Assembly (NCBI GenBank): GCA_023427085.1
Contig: JAEZBO010000014.1
Span: forward strand, 1 to 39,419
DNA length: 39,419 nucleotides
Source: Pseudomonadota bacterium
GTDB taxonomy: Bacteria; Pseudomonadota; Gammaproteobacteria; Burkholderiales; Burkholderiaceae_B
Direction: 5' to 3'
The notes beneath the pieces were generated by a model. It searched no databases, was not told the DNA's origin, and saw only the letters and a list, made by a program, of their open reading frames with translations. Every line of letters starts with the position of its first letter. The first letter of the stretch is position 1. Of this stretch, positions 31,890 through 39,419 are shown one piece after another. The position numbers and the translations under genes were made by a program.

Positions 31890-33538
31890 TCTCCGGGCAG
31901 GGTATTGAAGGCTCGCCCGCGGATCAGCATCTCGGGGTTGGCTTGCAGGCTGTCGCTGAGGATGCGCAGCGAGCGCGCGGCGCGCGTGAGCTCTTGCAAG
32001 GCGCGATCCAGATTGACCGGCATCGACGAATCGGACGACAGCAGGTTGTCGACCTCGGCCAGCGAATCACGCGCCTGCTTGAGCGTCGCCTTCATCTCGG
32101 GCGCCAGCTCCTTCTCCATGCTGCCGAGCACGCGGTTGGTGCTTTGCAGCGTCGCGCGCAGGTCTTCGCCGATCTTGTCGAACGGCACGCGCTCGATCTT
32201 CTCGACGATATTGGTCAGCTGCTGCTGCAACTGGTCGAAGTTGCCGCGCAGCGTCGGCAGTTGCAGCGGTTCGGCATAGGGATCGAACTCGGCCTTGGGC
32301 GCGCGCGGCGAGAAGTCGAGCGCCACATACAGCTGGCCGGTCAGGATGTTGCCGGTGCGCAGCTGTGCGCGCAGGCCATTGGCGACCAGCGGCGCCATCA
32401 CCTCGCCGGGCGGCTTGTCGCCGTCGCGCTTGCGCATCTCTTCGTAGACCGGGCCCAGCCGCTGCGGATACAGGTCGGCGTCGACCAGCGCGTAGAAGCG
32501 CTTGTCCTTGTCATCGAAACCGAGCCGCACGTTGGTCACCTGGCCGATGTCCACGCCACGGAAGTCCACCGGCGCCTCGGCCGACAGGCCGCGGATCGAC
32601 TGGTCGAAGCGCATGCGCACGCGCAGCGGCTCGCCGTCGGGCTCGGCGCGCGCCGAGCGCTCGTCTTCATAGAGCTTGAAATAGCTGTTGGGCGCGGCGC
32701 GCTCGCTCTTGCTGTCGGTCAGCGCCTCGAAGGCCACGCCGCCCGCGGCCACCGAGATCAGCGACTGGGTGCGCACGCTCAGGCCGCCGGCGTTCAGCGA
32801 CAGGTCGATGCCGCTGGCATTCCAGAACCGCGTGCCCTCGGTGACGAAGGCGTCGTTGGGCGAGTCGACGAAGACCTGCAGGTTGACCGCCCGGCCGCTT
32901 TCGTCGAGCTGGTAGCCGATCACGCGGCCGACCTGGATGCGGCGGTAGTAGACCGGCGAGCCGATGTCCAGCGAACCGAGGTTCTGCGCCTGCAGCGTGA
33001 AACGCGTGCCGGGCCGGTCGCTGGTCACTTCGGGAGGGGTCTCCAGGCCGACGAACTCGGTGACGGTTTCGGCGCCCTCTTCGGGGGTGCTGACGTCCAT
33101 GCCGATATAGGCGCCGGACAGCAAGGTGCCCAGGCCCGAGACACCGCTCACGCCCAGGCGCGGCCGCACCACCCAGAAGCGCGTGCCCTCGCGGGCCAGG
33201 CTGGCGGCGTCGCGCGTCAGCTCGGCGCGCACCAGCACGTTGCTGCGGTCTTCGCTGAGCTGGATGCTGGAGACCGTGCCGATCACCACGTCCTTGTAGC
33301 GCACCTGGGTCTTGCCCACGTCCAGGCCTTCGGCGGTCTGGAAGGTGATGCTGATCTCGGGACCGGTCTGCAGCCAGGTGCGCACGACCAGCGACAGGCC
33401 GACCAGCGCGGCCACCAGCGGCACGACCCAGATCCACGAGATGCGCGAGCTGCGCCGCCGCGTCACGGTGGGGTCGGTCGGCGACGCTGCGCCAGCGACG
33501 TCCGCCTGCCTTGCAGGGGACGGCTCATTGTCTGCCAT
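31886..33538 (-). CDS. pqiB: PqiB, MCE-domain intermembrane transport protein
   Basis: 550 residues: cytoplasmic N-terminus, one membrane helix at about 34-52 (SRISWIWVVPLVAALVGLS), then three MCE/MlaD domains at about 57-150, 170-275 and 300-410. Each shows the fold's start pattern (ISITFQTAEGLDVGKTQVRYKDVVIG; FTLQAQNLGSLDIGSPVYYRRIQVGRV; VDFRGVDIGQV). A long helical needle follows (about 430-540). It forms a hexameric tunnel across the periplasm for lipid movement and envelope integrity. Its ATG overlaps the end of pqiA by 14 nt. Confidence 0.95.
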   Translation of the reverse strand: MADNEPSPARQADVAGAASPTDPTVTRRRSSRISWIWVVPLVAALVGLSLVVRTWLQTGPEISITFQTAEGLDVGKTQVRYKDVVIGTVSSIQLSEDRSNVLVRAELTRDAASLAREGTRFWVVRPRLGVSGVSGLGTLLSGAYIGMDVSTPEEGAETVTEFVGLETPPEVTSDRPGTRFTLQAQNLGSLDIGSPVYYRRIQVGRVIGYQLDESGRAVNLQVFVDSPNDAFVTEGTRFWNASGIDLSLNAGGLSVRTQSLISVAAGGVAFEALTDSKSERAAPNSYFKLYEDERSARAEPDGEPLRVRMRFDQSIRGLSAEAPVDFRGVDIGQVTNVRLGFDDKDKRFYALVDADLYPQRLGPVYEEMRKRDGDKPPGEVMAPLVANGLRAQLRTGNILTGQLYVALDFSPRAPKAEFDPYAEPLQLPTLRGNFDQLQQQLTNIVEKIERVPFDKIGEDLRATLQSTNRVLGSMEKELAPEMKATLKQARDSLAEVDNLLSSDSSMPVNLDRALQELTRAARSLRILSDSLQANPEMLIRGRAFNTLPGE

Positions 33539-34892
33539 CGGGCATATCCTTGTTCAATTGCGCCGCGCCAGAGGCGACGGGTACGGGTGACGACAACATC
33601 CCGTCGACGGTGGCGTCCCAGACACGCCTGGGATCGTAGCTCACGGCGGCCAGCATGGTCAGGATGACCACCAGGCCGAACGCCGCCGCCCCCGAGCCCG
33701 CGGTGATCTGCGACAGTCCGGGGAAATCGGCCAGCGCCGACAGCAGCACGACCACGAATACATCGAGCATCGACCATTGGCCGATGAACTCGACCACTTC
33801 ATAGAGCCGCGTGCGCGCACGCAGGTTCTCGGTGCTGTCGCGCTGGGCCGCCACCAGCAGCACCATCAACGCCAGCAGCTTGGTCAGCGGCACCACCACG
33901 CTGGCGATGAAGACGATCAGCGCGATGTCGGCCGACCCGGCGCGCCACAGGTCGACCACGCCGCCCATGATGGTGTGCGCCGACGATCCGAACAGCGTGG
34001 TGATGTGCATCACCGGCAGCAGGTTGGCCGGAATGTAGAGGATGCCGGCCGCGATGATCAGCGCCCAGGTGCGGCCGACGTGGTCGGGCTTGCGGTAGCG
34101 CACCGGCGCGCGGCAGCGCAGGCAGCCGGTTTTTTTCTCGCCCACCGGCACGCCCTGCACCAGGCCGCAGACCATGCAGCCGGCCAGCGCCTCGCCTTCG
34201 TGGGCATGCGGGGTCGGGTGCGGCACCAGGCCCTGGTCATGGGCGTGGCGCCACAGCACCCGCGAATCGATACGGCGCAGCAGCGTCAACAGCACCATCA
34301 GCGCGGCGAAACAATACAGCCCGACGCCGGCGCTGACCGCGGCCATGCCGGCCAGCTTGATGACCGCCACCAGCACGCCGAGCAGGAACACCGGCACCAT
34401 GCACCAAGGCGTGATCACCTGGATCAGCCGGGTCGTCAATGCAAAGCCGGGTGCCAGCCGATTCTGCGACAAGGGCAGCAATATCCACAGCGTCGACGCC
34501 AGCAGCAGGAAAGGCAACAGGAAGCCCGACAGCAGCGACATCACCGCGACCGCTTCGTAGCCCTGCCGCCAGGTGACCGCGACCGATTCGAGCAGCGTGG
34601 CGCTACGCACCATGCCCTGCACCGACATCGTCGCCACCGGGTACAGATTGGCCAGCACGAACACCATCAGGCCGGTCAGCGACAGCGCCAACCAGGACAG
34701 CACCGAAAAATTATCGTGCTTGCACAGTTCGGTGCGGCACAAAGGACAACTGGCCGTCTCGTCGACAGCCAGCCGGAAGGGTCCGTAGATCGAGCCGCAA
34801 TGATCGCAGGCGACGCGCTCGATGTGAAAGGCGTGCGAGGTCGCAGGCTTGTCAGCCTGCGCCTGGCTCAGCCCGCTATCGGCCGCCCGCAT
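33525..34892 (-). CDS. pqiA: PqiA, inner-membrane partner of PqiB
   Basis: 455-residue polytopic protein made of two homologous halves of about four transmembrane helices each. Each half is preceded by a Cys-rich, zinc-ribbon-like segment: CDHCGSIYGPF with CPLCRTEL near residues 30-60, and GCMVCGLVQG with GCLRCRAPV near 240-270. Family proteins sit in the inner membrane and likely feed lipid to PqiB. The start codon shares one base with the clpA stop (TGATG), an unusual coupling of a protease ATPase gene with an envelope system. Confidence 0.94.
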   Translation of the reverse strand: MRAADSGLSQAQADKPATSHAFHIERVACDHCGSIYGPFRLAVDETASCPLCRTELCKHDNFSVLSWLALSLTGLMVFVLANLYPVATMSVQGMVRSATLLESVAVTWRQGYEAVAVMSLLSGFLLPFLLLASTLWILLPLSQNRLAPGFALTTRLIQVITPWCMVPVFLLGVLVAVIKLAGMAAVSAGVGLYCFAALMVLLTLLRRIDSRVLWRHAHDQGLVPHPTPHAHEGEALAGCMVCGLVQGVPVGEKKTGCLRCRAPVRYRKPDHVGRTWALIIAAGILYIPANLLPVMHITTLFGSSAHTIMGGVVDLWRAGSADIALIVFIASVVVPLTKLLALMVLLVAAQRDSTENLRARTRLYEVVEFIGQWSMLDVFVVVLLSALADFPGLSQITAGSGAAAFGLVVILTMLAAVSYDPRRVWDATVDGMLSSPVPVASGAAQLNKDMPDGRQ

Positions 34893-37198
34893 CAGTCAAC
34901 CAGTTCGACTTCCCGTCGCTGGTTCTTGTCCTTGGACTTGCCGGACGCATCGCCGTAGGTCAACTTGATGTTGTCAGCCTCGTCCATGTCGACCACCACC
35001 GAGCCCCCATCGACCAGCTTGCCGAACAACAGCTCGTCGGCCAGCGCACGGCGGATGGTGTCCTGGATCAGACGCTGCATCGGCCGCGCGCCCATCAGGG
35101 GATCGAAGCCCTTCTTGGCGAGATAGGCCCGCAAGGCATCGGTGAACGAAGCCTCGACGCGTTTCTCGTGCAACTGGTCTTCGAGCTGCATCAGGAACTT
35201 GTCGACGACCCGCAGGATGATGTCGCGGTTCAGCGGCGCGAACGAGATGATCGCATCGAGCCGGTTACGGAACTCGGGCGTGAACATGCGGCGGATCTCA
35301 GCCATCTCGTCGCCCGCCGAGCGCGAATTCGAGAAGCCGATCGAGGCCTTGTTGAGGGTCTCGGCGCCGGCATTGGTGGTCATGACCAGGATGACGTTGC
35401 GCAGATCGGTCTTGCGGCCGTTGTTGTCCGTCAGCGTGCCGTGGTCCATGACCTGCAGCAGGATGTTGAACACGTCCGGGTGGGCTTTTTCGATCTCGTC
35501 GAGCAGCAGCACGCAATGCGGCTGCTTGGCGACCGCCTCGGTCAGCAGGCCGCCCTGGTCGAAACCGACATAGCCCGGCGGCGCGCCGATCAGGCGCGAC
35601 ACCGCGTGGCGTTCCATATATTCGGACATGTCGAAGCGCAGCAGCTCGACACCCAGCGTGAATGCCAGCTGGCGCGCGACTTCGGTCTTGCCGACACCGG
35701 TCGGACCGGAGAACAGGAACGAGCCGATCGGCCGGTCGGGCTTGCCCAGGCCGGAGCGCGCCATCTTGATCGCCGAGGCCAGCGCCTCGATCGACGGATC
35801 CTGGCCGAACACGACGGTCTTGAGGTCGCGCTCGAGCGTGGCCAGGCGATTGCGGTCGTCGGTCGAGACCGACTGCGGCGGAATGCGTGCGATCTTGGCG
35901 ACGATGTTTTCGATCTCGCCCTTGCCGATCACCTTTTTCTGGCGCGAGCGCGGCAGCAGGCGCTGTGCGGCGCCGGCCTCGTCGATCACGTCGATGGCCT
36001 TGTCAGGCAGGTGGCGGTCGGTGATGTGGCGGGCCGAGAGTTCGGCGGCGGCGGTCAGCGCCGCGGCCGAGTACCGCACGCTGTGGTGCGATTCGAAACG
36101 CGCCTTCAGGCCACGCAGGATCTGCACGGTCTGCTCGACGCTGGGCTCGGGCACGTCGATCTTCTGGAACCGGCGCGACAGCGCCGAGTCTTTTTCGAAC
36201 ACGCCACGGTATTCGGTGTAGGTCGTCGCGCCGATGCACTTGAGCTGGCCGGACGACAGCGCCGGCTTGAGCAGGTTGGACGCATCGAGCGTGCCGCCCG
36301 AGGCCGAGCCCGCGCCGATCAGCGTGTGGATCTCGTCGATGAACAGCACGGCATTGGGATTGGCGCGCAACTGCTTGAGCACCGCCTTGAGGCGTTGCTC
36401 GAAATCGCCGCGGTACTTGGTGCCGGCCAGCAGCGAACCGATATCCAGCGCGAAGACCTGGGCTTCGGCGAGGATCTCGGGCACGTCGCCGCGCGTGATG
36501 CGCCAGGCCAGGCCTTCGGCGATGGCGGTCTTGCCGACACCGGCCTCGCCGACCAGCAGCGGATTGTTCTTGCGGCGGCGGCACAGCACCTGGATCACCC
36601 GCTCGACTTCCTGGTCGCGGCCGATCAGCGGATCGATGCGTCCGGACAAGGCGGCGGCGTTGAGATCCTGCGCGTACTGGTCGAGCGCCGACTGGCGGCT
36701 CTCGCCGGATTCTTCGGGCGGCGGCGGTTCCTTTGGCGTGGCGGCGCTTTCGACCTGCGTCTGCTTGGTGATGCCATGCGACAGGAAGTTGACGACGTCA
36801 AGCCGCGTGACGCCCTGCTGCTGCAGGTAGTACACCGCGTGCGAATCCTTTTCGCCGAAGATCGCCACCAGCACGTTGGCGCCGGTGACCGGCTTCTTGC
36901 TGGCGCCACCCGAGGACACGTGCATGATCGCGCGCTGGATCACCCGCTGGAAACCCAGCGTGGGCTGCGTATCGACCTCGGCACCGCTGGGGATGACAGG
37001 CGTATTTTCGGTGACGAACTGGCGCAGGTTGCGGCGCAGCTCGTCCAGATTGGCCGCGCAGGCGCGCAGCACTTCGGCCGCCGACGCGTTGTCGAGCAGC
37101 GACAGCAGCAGGTGCTCGACCGTGATGAATTCGTGCCGGGCCGAACGGGCCTCGACGAACGCCATGTGAAGACTGACTTCAAGCTCTTGGGAGATCAC
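34892..37198 (-). CDS. clpA: ATP-dependent Clp protease ATP-binding subunit ClpA
   Basis: 768-residue AAA+ unfoldase that feeds proteins into ClpP. N-domain about 1-143 with two repeats. AAA-1 carries Walker A GEAGVGKT at 217-224 and Walker B in VLFIDEIHTLIGAG. AAA-2 carries GPTGVGKT at 498-505 and LLLDEIEKAHPDV. The ClpP-binding loop (an IGF/IGL tripeptide) should be around KASIGFSNS, about residue 615. GTG start at 37196-37198 with GGAGG 4 nt upstream. No clpS adaptor gene precedes it; pbpC lies 62 nt upstream instead. Its stop overlaps the pqiA start. Confidence 0.96.
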   Translation of the reverse strand: MISQELEVSLHMAFVEARSARHEFITVEHLLLSLLDNASAAEVLRACAANLDELRRNLRQFVTENTPVIPSGAEVDTQPTLGFQRVIQRAIMHVSSGGASKKPVTGANVLVAIFGEKDSHAVYYLQQQGVTRLDVVNFLSHGITKQTQVESAATPKEPPPPEESGESRQSALDQYAQDLNAAALSGRIDPLIGRDQEVERVIQVLCRRRKNNPLLVGEAGVGKTAIAEGLAWRITRGDVPEILAEAQVFALDIGSLLAGTKYRGDFEQRLKAVLKQLRANPNAVLFIDEIHTLIGAGSASGGTLDASNLLKPALSSGQLKCIGATTYTEYRGVFEKDSALSRRFQKIDVPEPSVEQTVQILRGLKARFESHHSVRYSAAALTAAAELSARHITDRHLPDKAIDVIDEAGAAQRLLPRSRQKKVIGKGEIENIVAKIARIPPQSVSTDDRNRLATLERDLKTVVFGQDPSIEALASAIKMARSGLGKPDRPIGSFLFSGPTGVGKTEVARQLAFTLGVELLRFDMSEYMERHAVSRLIGAPPGYVGFDQGGLLTEAVAKQPHCVLLLDEIEKAHPDVFNILLQVMDHGTLTDNNGRKTDLRNVILVMTTNAGAETLNKASIGFSNSRSAGDEMAEIRRMFTPEFRNRLDAIISFAPLNRDIILRVVDKFLMQLEDQLHEKRVEASFTDALRAYLAKKGFDPLMGARPMQRLIQDTIRRALADELLFGKLVDGGSVVVDMDEADNIKLTYGDASGKSKDKNQRREVELVD

Positions 37199-37260
37199 GC
37201 TTCCTCCGTCATATCGAAGCGTACAAAAACGGTACTACATTGATTGATATTCTATGCCCT

Positions 37261-39419
37261 TCACGGCGCAACACCAGCGATTTGAAAAGCCGCACTGTCG
37301 TGTCGGCCTTTGTCATCCATGACTGTCGCAACATAGGCACCATTGTCCTGCACCACCAGCGTGTGCGGTTGCGACGCATCGCTGCTACCTACCACACGAC
37401 CGTTCAACATCCACCAGAGTTCCCCGCTGGCCCCTTCGGCCGACAGCGCCACGCGCACCTCGCGCTGGCCGGGCACCGGCCGCAGCACCGAACCTTGGGC
37501 CACGCCGGTCAGCCGCAGCGCGCCGTGGCTGCGTTCAGCATACGCTGGAAAGCTGGGCGGCACTGTGTCGTCAAGTATCCACGCCACCCGCACCTGCGCG
37601 CACTCGCCGGCCGCTACCCGCTCGACCCGCAAGCCCAGCGGCCAGCAGGTCGCCGCGGTACCGACCGCGGCGGGTCGCTGCCGCAAGCGCGACGGCCCGG
37701 CCGGCAAGGCGGCGGCGATATCCTGTAACAACGGCGCTGCGACATTGGCGCCGAAGAAACCGGGATTGGGCGTGCCATCGGGCCGGCCGACCCAGACACC
37801 GATCGTCCACGCATCGGTCACGCCCAAGGCCCAGGCGTCGCGAAAGCCAAAGCTGGTGCCGGTTTTCCAGGCCACGCGCGCCGACGCGTTGAAGGGCCGG
37901 TCGGGATGTCCGCCTGATTCGAGGATGTCGCGCACGATCCACGCGGCACCCGGACTCATGATACGCGACTCGATCCGCGGCTGCCCCGGCGCCAGCCGCG
38001 GCTTGCCGGCCAGTCCGTCGCGCGCCAGGGCCCGGTAGGCGCCGACCAGTTCTTCCAATGTGGTGCCACCCCCGCCCAAAATCAAGCTCAGGTTCGGCAC
38101 CGCGCCGCCGGGCAGGCGCAGCCGCACGCCGCCACGGTCCATCGCGGCCGCGAAACGCACCGGCCCAACCCGGTCGAGCAGGTCGACGGCCGGCACGTTG
38201 AGCGAACGCTGCAGCGCCTGCGCGACGCTGACGGGGCCCGAGAATGCCGCCTGGAAATTGCCCGGCGCATAGCCGCCGAAGGACAGCGGCTCGTCGCGCA
38301 GCAGGCTTTCCGAATGCACCAGCCCGTCGTCCAGCGCCATCGCATACAGGAAGGGCTTGAGCGTCGAACCGGGCGAACGCACGCCGCGCACCATGTCCAC
38401 GTGCGCGAAGCGCGCCGGGTCGGAGAAATCGGCCGAGCCGGCGTAGGCGCGCACCTCGAGGCTGTCGTTGTCCATCACCAGTACCGCCATCGAGACGCGC
38501 GGCGGCAAGGGATCGATGCGGTCCAGCAGCAGGCCTTCGACGGTGGCCTGCAGATCGGCGTCCAGCGTCGAGGCCAGCACCGTATCGCCGCGCCGGCTCT
38601 GGCGCGCCAGCCGTTCGGCGGCCAGCGGCGCCAGCCAGCGGGCGCGCAGCGGCGGCGCCACGACGTTCTCGAGCCGGGCGTCGTCCAGCCGCGCCTGCGG
38701 CCAGTGCTGAAAACTGGCCACGCGCGCGAGGATCTTGTCGCGCGCCACCTGGGCGGCCTGCGGATGGCGATCGGGCCGCAGCCGCGACGGCGCCTGCGGC
38801 AGCGCGGCCAGCAAGGCGGCCTCGGCATCGGTCAGGCGCGCCGCCGACTTGCCCAGCCACATGCGCGCGCCCATCTCGACGCCCTCGACGATGCCGCCCA
38901 TCGGCGCGCGGCTCATGTACAGCGCCAGGATCTGGTCCTTGTCCAGATGCCATTCGAGCTGCAGCGCACGCAGCATCTGCCGCAGCTTGGCGCTCAGGCG
39001 GCGCGAGTCCTGGCCGGCCAGTTGTGGATCGAGCAACCGTGCCAGCTGCATCGTGATGGTCGAGCCGCCCGAGACGATGCGGCCGTGGCGCAGCCACTGC
39101 CAGCCCGCGCGCGCCATGGCCACCGGATTGATGCCGGGATGCCAATGGAACCAGCGGTCCTCATAGTCGAGCAGCGTCTGCACGTAGCGCGGCGAGACCT
39201 GTTCGAGGCCGACCGGATAGCGCCAGATGCCGTCGCGGCTGGGATAGGCGCGCAGCGGCGCGCCCTCGCGGTCGACCACCACCAGCGTGCCGCCGGCCTG
39301 CCGCAGCGGCAGCGGATACAGCCGGTCGAGCGTCAGCGCGCCCGCCGCCAGCAGCAGCATCACTGCGCCCAGCCGCCAGGACCCGCGCCGCAGCGCGGCC
39401 CCTGTCTCGTATTCACATC
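37261..39419 (-). CDS. pbpC: Penicillin-binding protein 1C (partial at the window edge)
   Basis: At least 700 residues of a bifunctional murein synthase anchored in the inner membrane. Numbering from an internal GTG at 39363: membrane helix about 2-12; glycosyltransferase GT51 with catalytic E68 in the EDRWF motif; transpeptidase with S333-T-L-K336 and K500-T-G-T; then a C-terminal BiPBP_C domain. The frame stays open upstream of 39363 to the window edge with no ATG, GTG or TTG codon, and about 18 more residues (including YETGAALRRGSWR) fit the basic N-terminus of PBP1C, so the true start lies just outside. E. coli pbpC adjoins an alpha-2-macroglobulin gene, which may lie beyond the edge. Confidence 0.93.
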   Translation of the reverse strand, partial: CEYETGAALRRGSWRLGAVMLLLAAGALTLDRLYPLPLRQAGGTLVVVDREGAPLRAYPSRDGIWRYPVGLEQVSPRYVQTLLDYEDRWFHWHPGINPVAMARAGWQWLRHGRIVSGGSTITMQLARLLDPQLAGQDSRRLSAKLRQMLRALQLEWHLDKDQILALYMSRAPMGGIVEGVEMGARMWLGKSAARLTDAEAALLAALPQAPSRLRPDRHPQAAQVARDKILARVASFQHWPQARLDDARLENVVAPPLRARWLAPLAAERLARQSRRGDTVLASTLDADLQATVEGLLLDRIDPLPPRVSMAVLVMDNDSLEVRAYAGSADFSDPARFAHVDMVRGVRSPGSTLKPFLYAMALDDGLVHSESLLRDEPLSFGGYAPGNFQAAFSGPVSVAQALQRSLNVPAVDLLDRVGPVRFAAAMDRGGVRLRLPGGAVPNLSLILGGGGTTLEELVGAYRALARDGLAGKPRLAPGQPRIESRIMSPGAAWIVRDILESGGHPDRPFNASARVAWKTGTSFGFRDAWALGVTDAWTIGVWVGRPDGTPNPGFFGANVAAPLLQDIAAALPAGPSRLRQRPAAVGTAATCWPLGLRVERVAAGECAQVRVAWILDDTVPPSFPAYAERSHGALRLTGVAQGSVLRPVPGQREVRVALSAEGASGELWWMLNGRVVGSSDASQPHTLVVQDNGAYVATVMDDKGRHDSAAFQIAGVAP

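Noticed and set aside
35168..37243. Plus-strand open frame of nearly 700 codons opposite clpA
   Set aside because: ClpA has all AAA+ motifs on the minus strand; the opposite frame has no family features.

Overview
The window is about 39.4 kb of high-GC chromosome with dense, mostly overlapping genes. I see no tRNA or rRNA gene, IS element, phage gene or CRISPR array. Two orphan Bug (TctC-type) solute receptors, a type C PutA, PqiABC, and high-GC codon use all point to a betaproteobacterium, most likely Alcaligenaceae (Bordetella/Achromobacter-like). That placement is inferred from gene content, not from a marker gene.

Layout, left to right. (1) 6-6007 is a catabolic cluster. A GntR/FCD regulator is divergent from a tightly packed run: Bug receptor, mandelate-racemase-type enolase, fumarylacetoacetate-hydrolase-family enzyme, D-2-hydroxyacid dehydrogenase, and a second mandelate-racemase-type enolase. 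It looks like a sugar-acid or hydroxy-acid pathway with its own binding protein. (2) 6071-10384, minus strand, holds an IclR regulator, then peptidase E, a DUF1177 protein and an AroM-family protein joined by 4-nt overlaps, then a second Bug receptor. The IclR gene is preceded by two equal-length palindromes on the same face of the helix. The pepE-DUF1177-aroM unit is the best candidate in the window for an uncharacterised system. (3) 10630-15670 contains coaBC and dut, which are adjacent in many bacteria. Here they are separated by a vapBC-type toxin-antitoxin pair, a YdjM-like membrane protein, a DedA protein and an unrecognised membrane protein. (4) 15701-18702 is an ehuBCDA-like polar amino acid/ectoine ABC importer. 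(5) 18940-22250 holds an orphan branched-chain-type binding protein, osmC, a thioredoxin-reductase-like flavoenzyme and a divergent Rrf2 regulator. (6) 22396-27184 is a complete livKHMGF branched-chain amino acid importer ending in a strong terminator. (7) 27310-31116 is putA, with a GTTGC-rich palindromic region upstream. (8) 31254-37198 is clpA followed by pqiA-pqiB-pqiC in one overlapping run, with no clpS beside clpA. (9) The right edge holds pbpC (PBP1C), whose first codons appear to lie outside the window.

Much of the window is devoted to uptake and use of small organic acids, amino acids and compatible-solute-like compounds: two Bug receptors, three ABC-type binding proteins, two complete ABC importers and PutA. 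The rest is housekeeping (CoaBC, Dut, ClpA) and envelope maintenance (Pqi, PBP1C, DedA).
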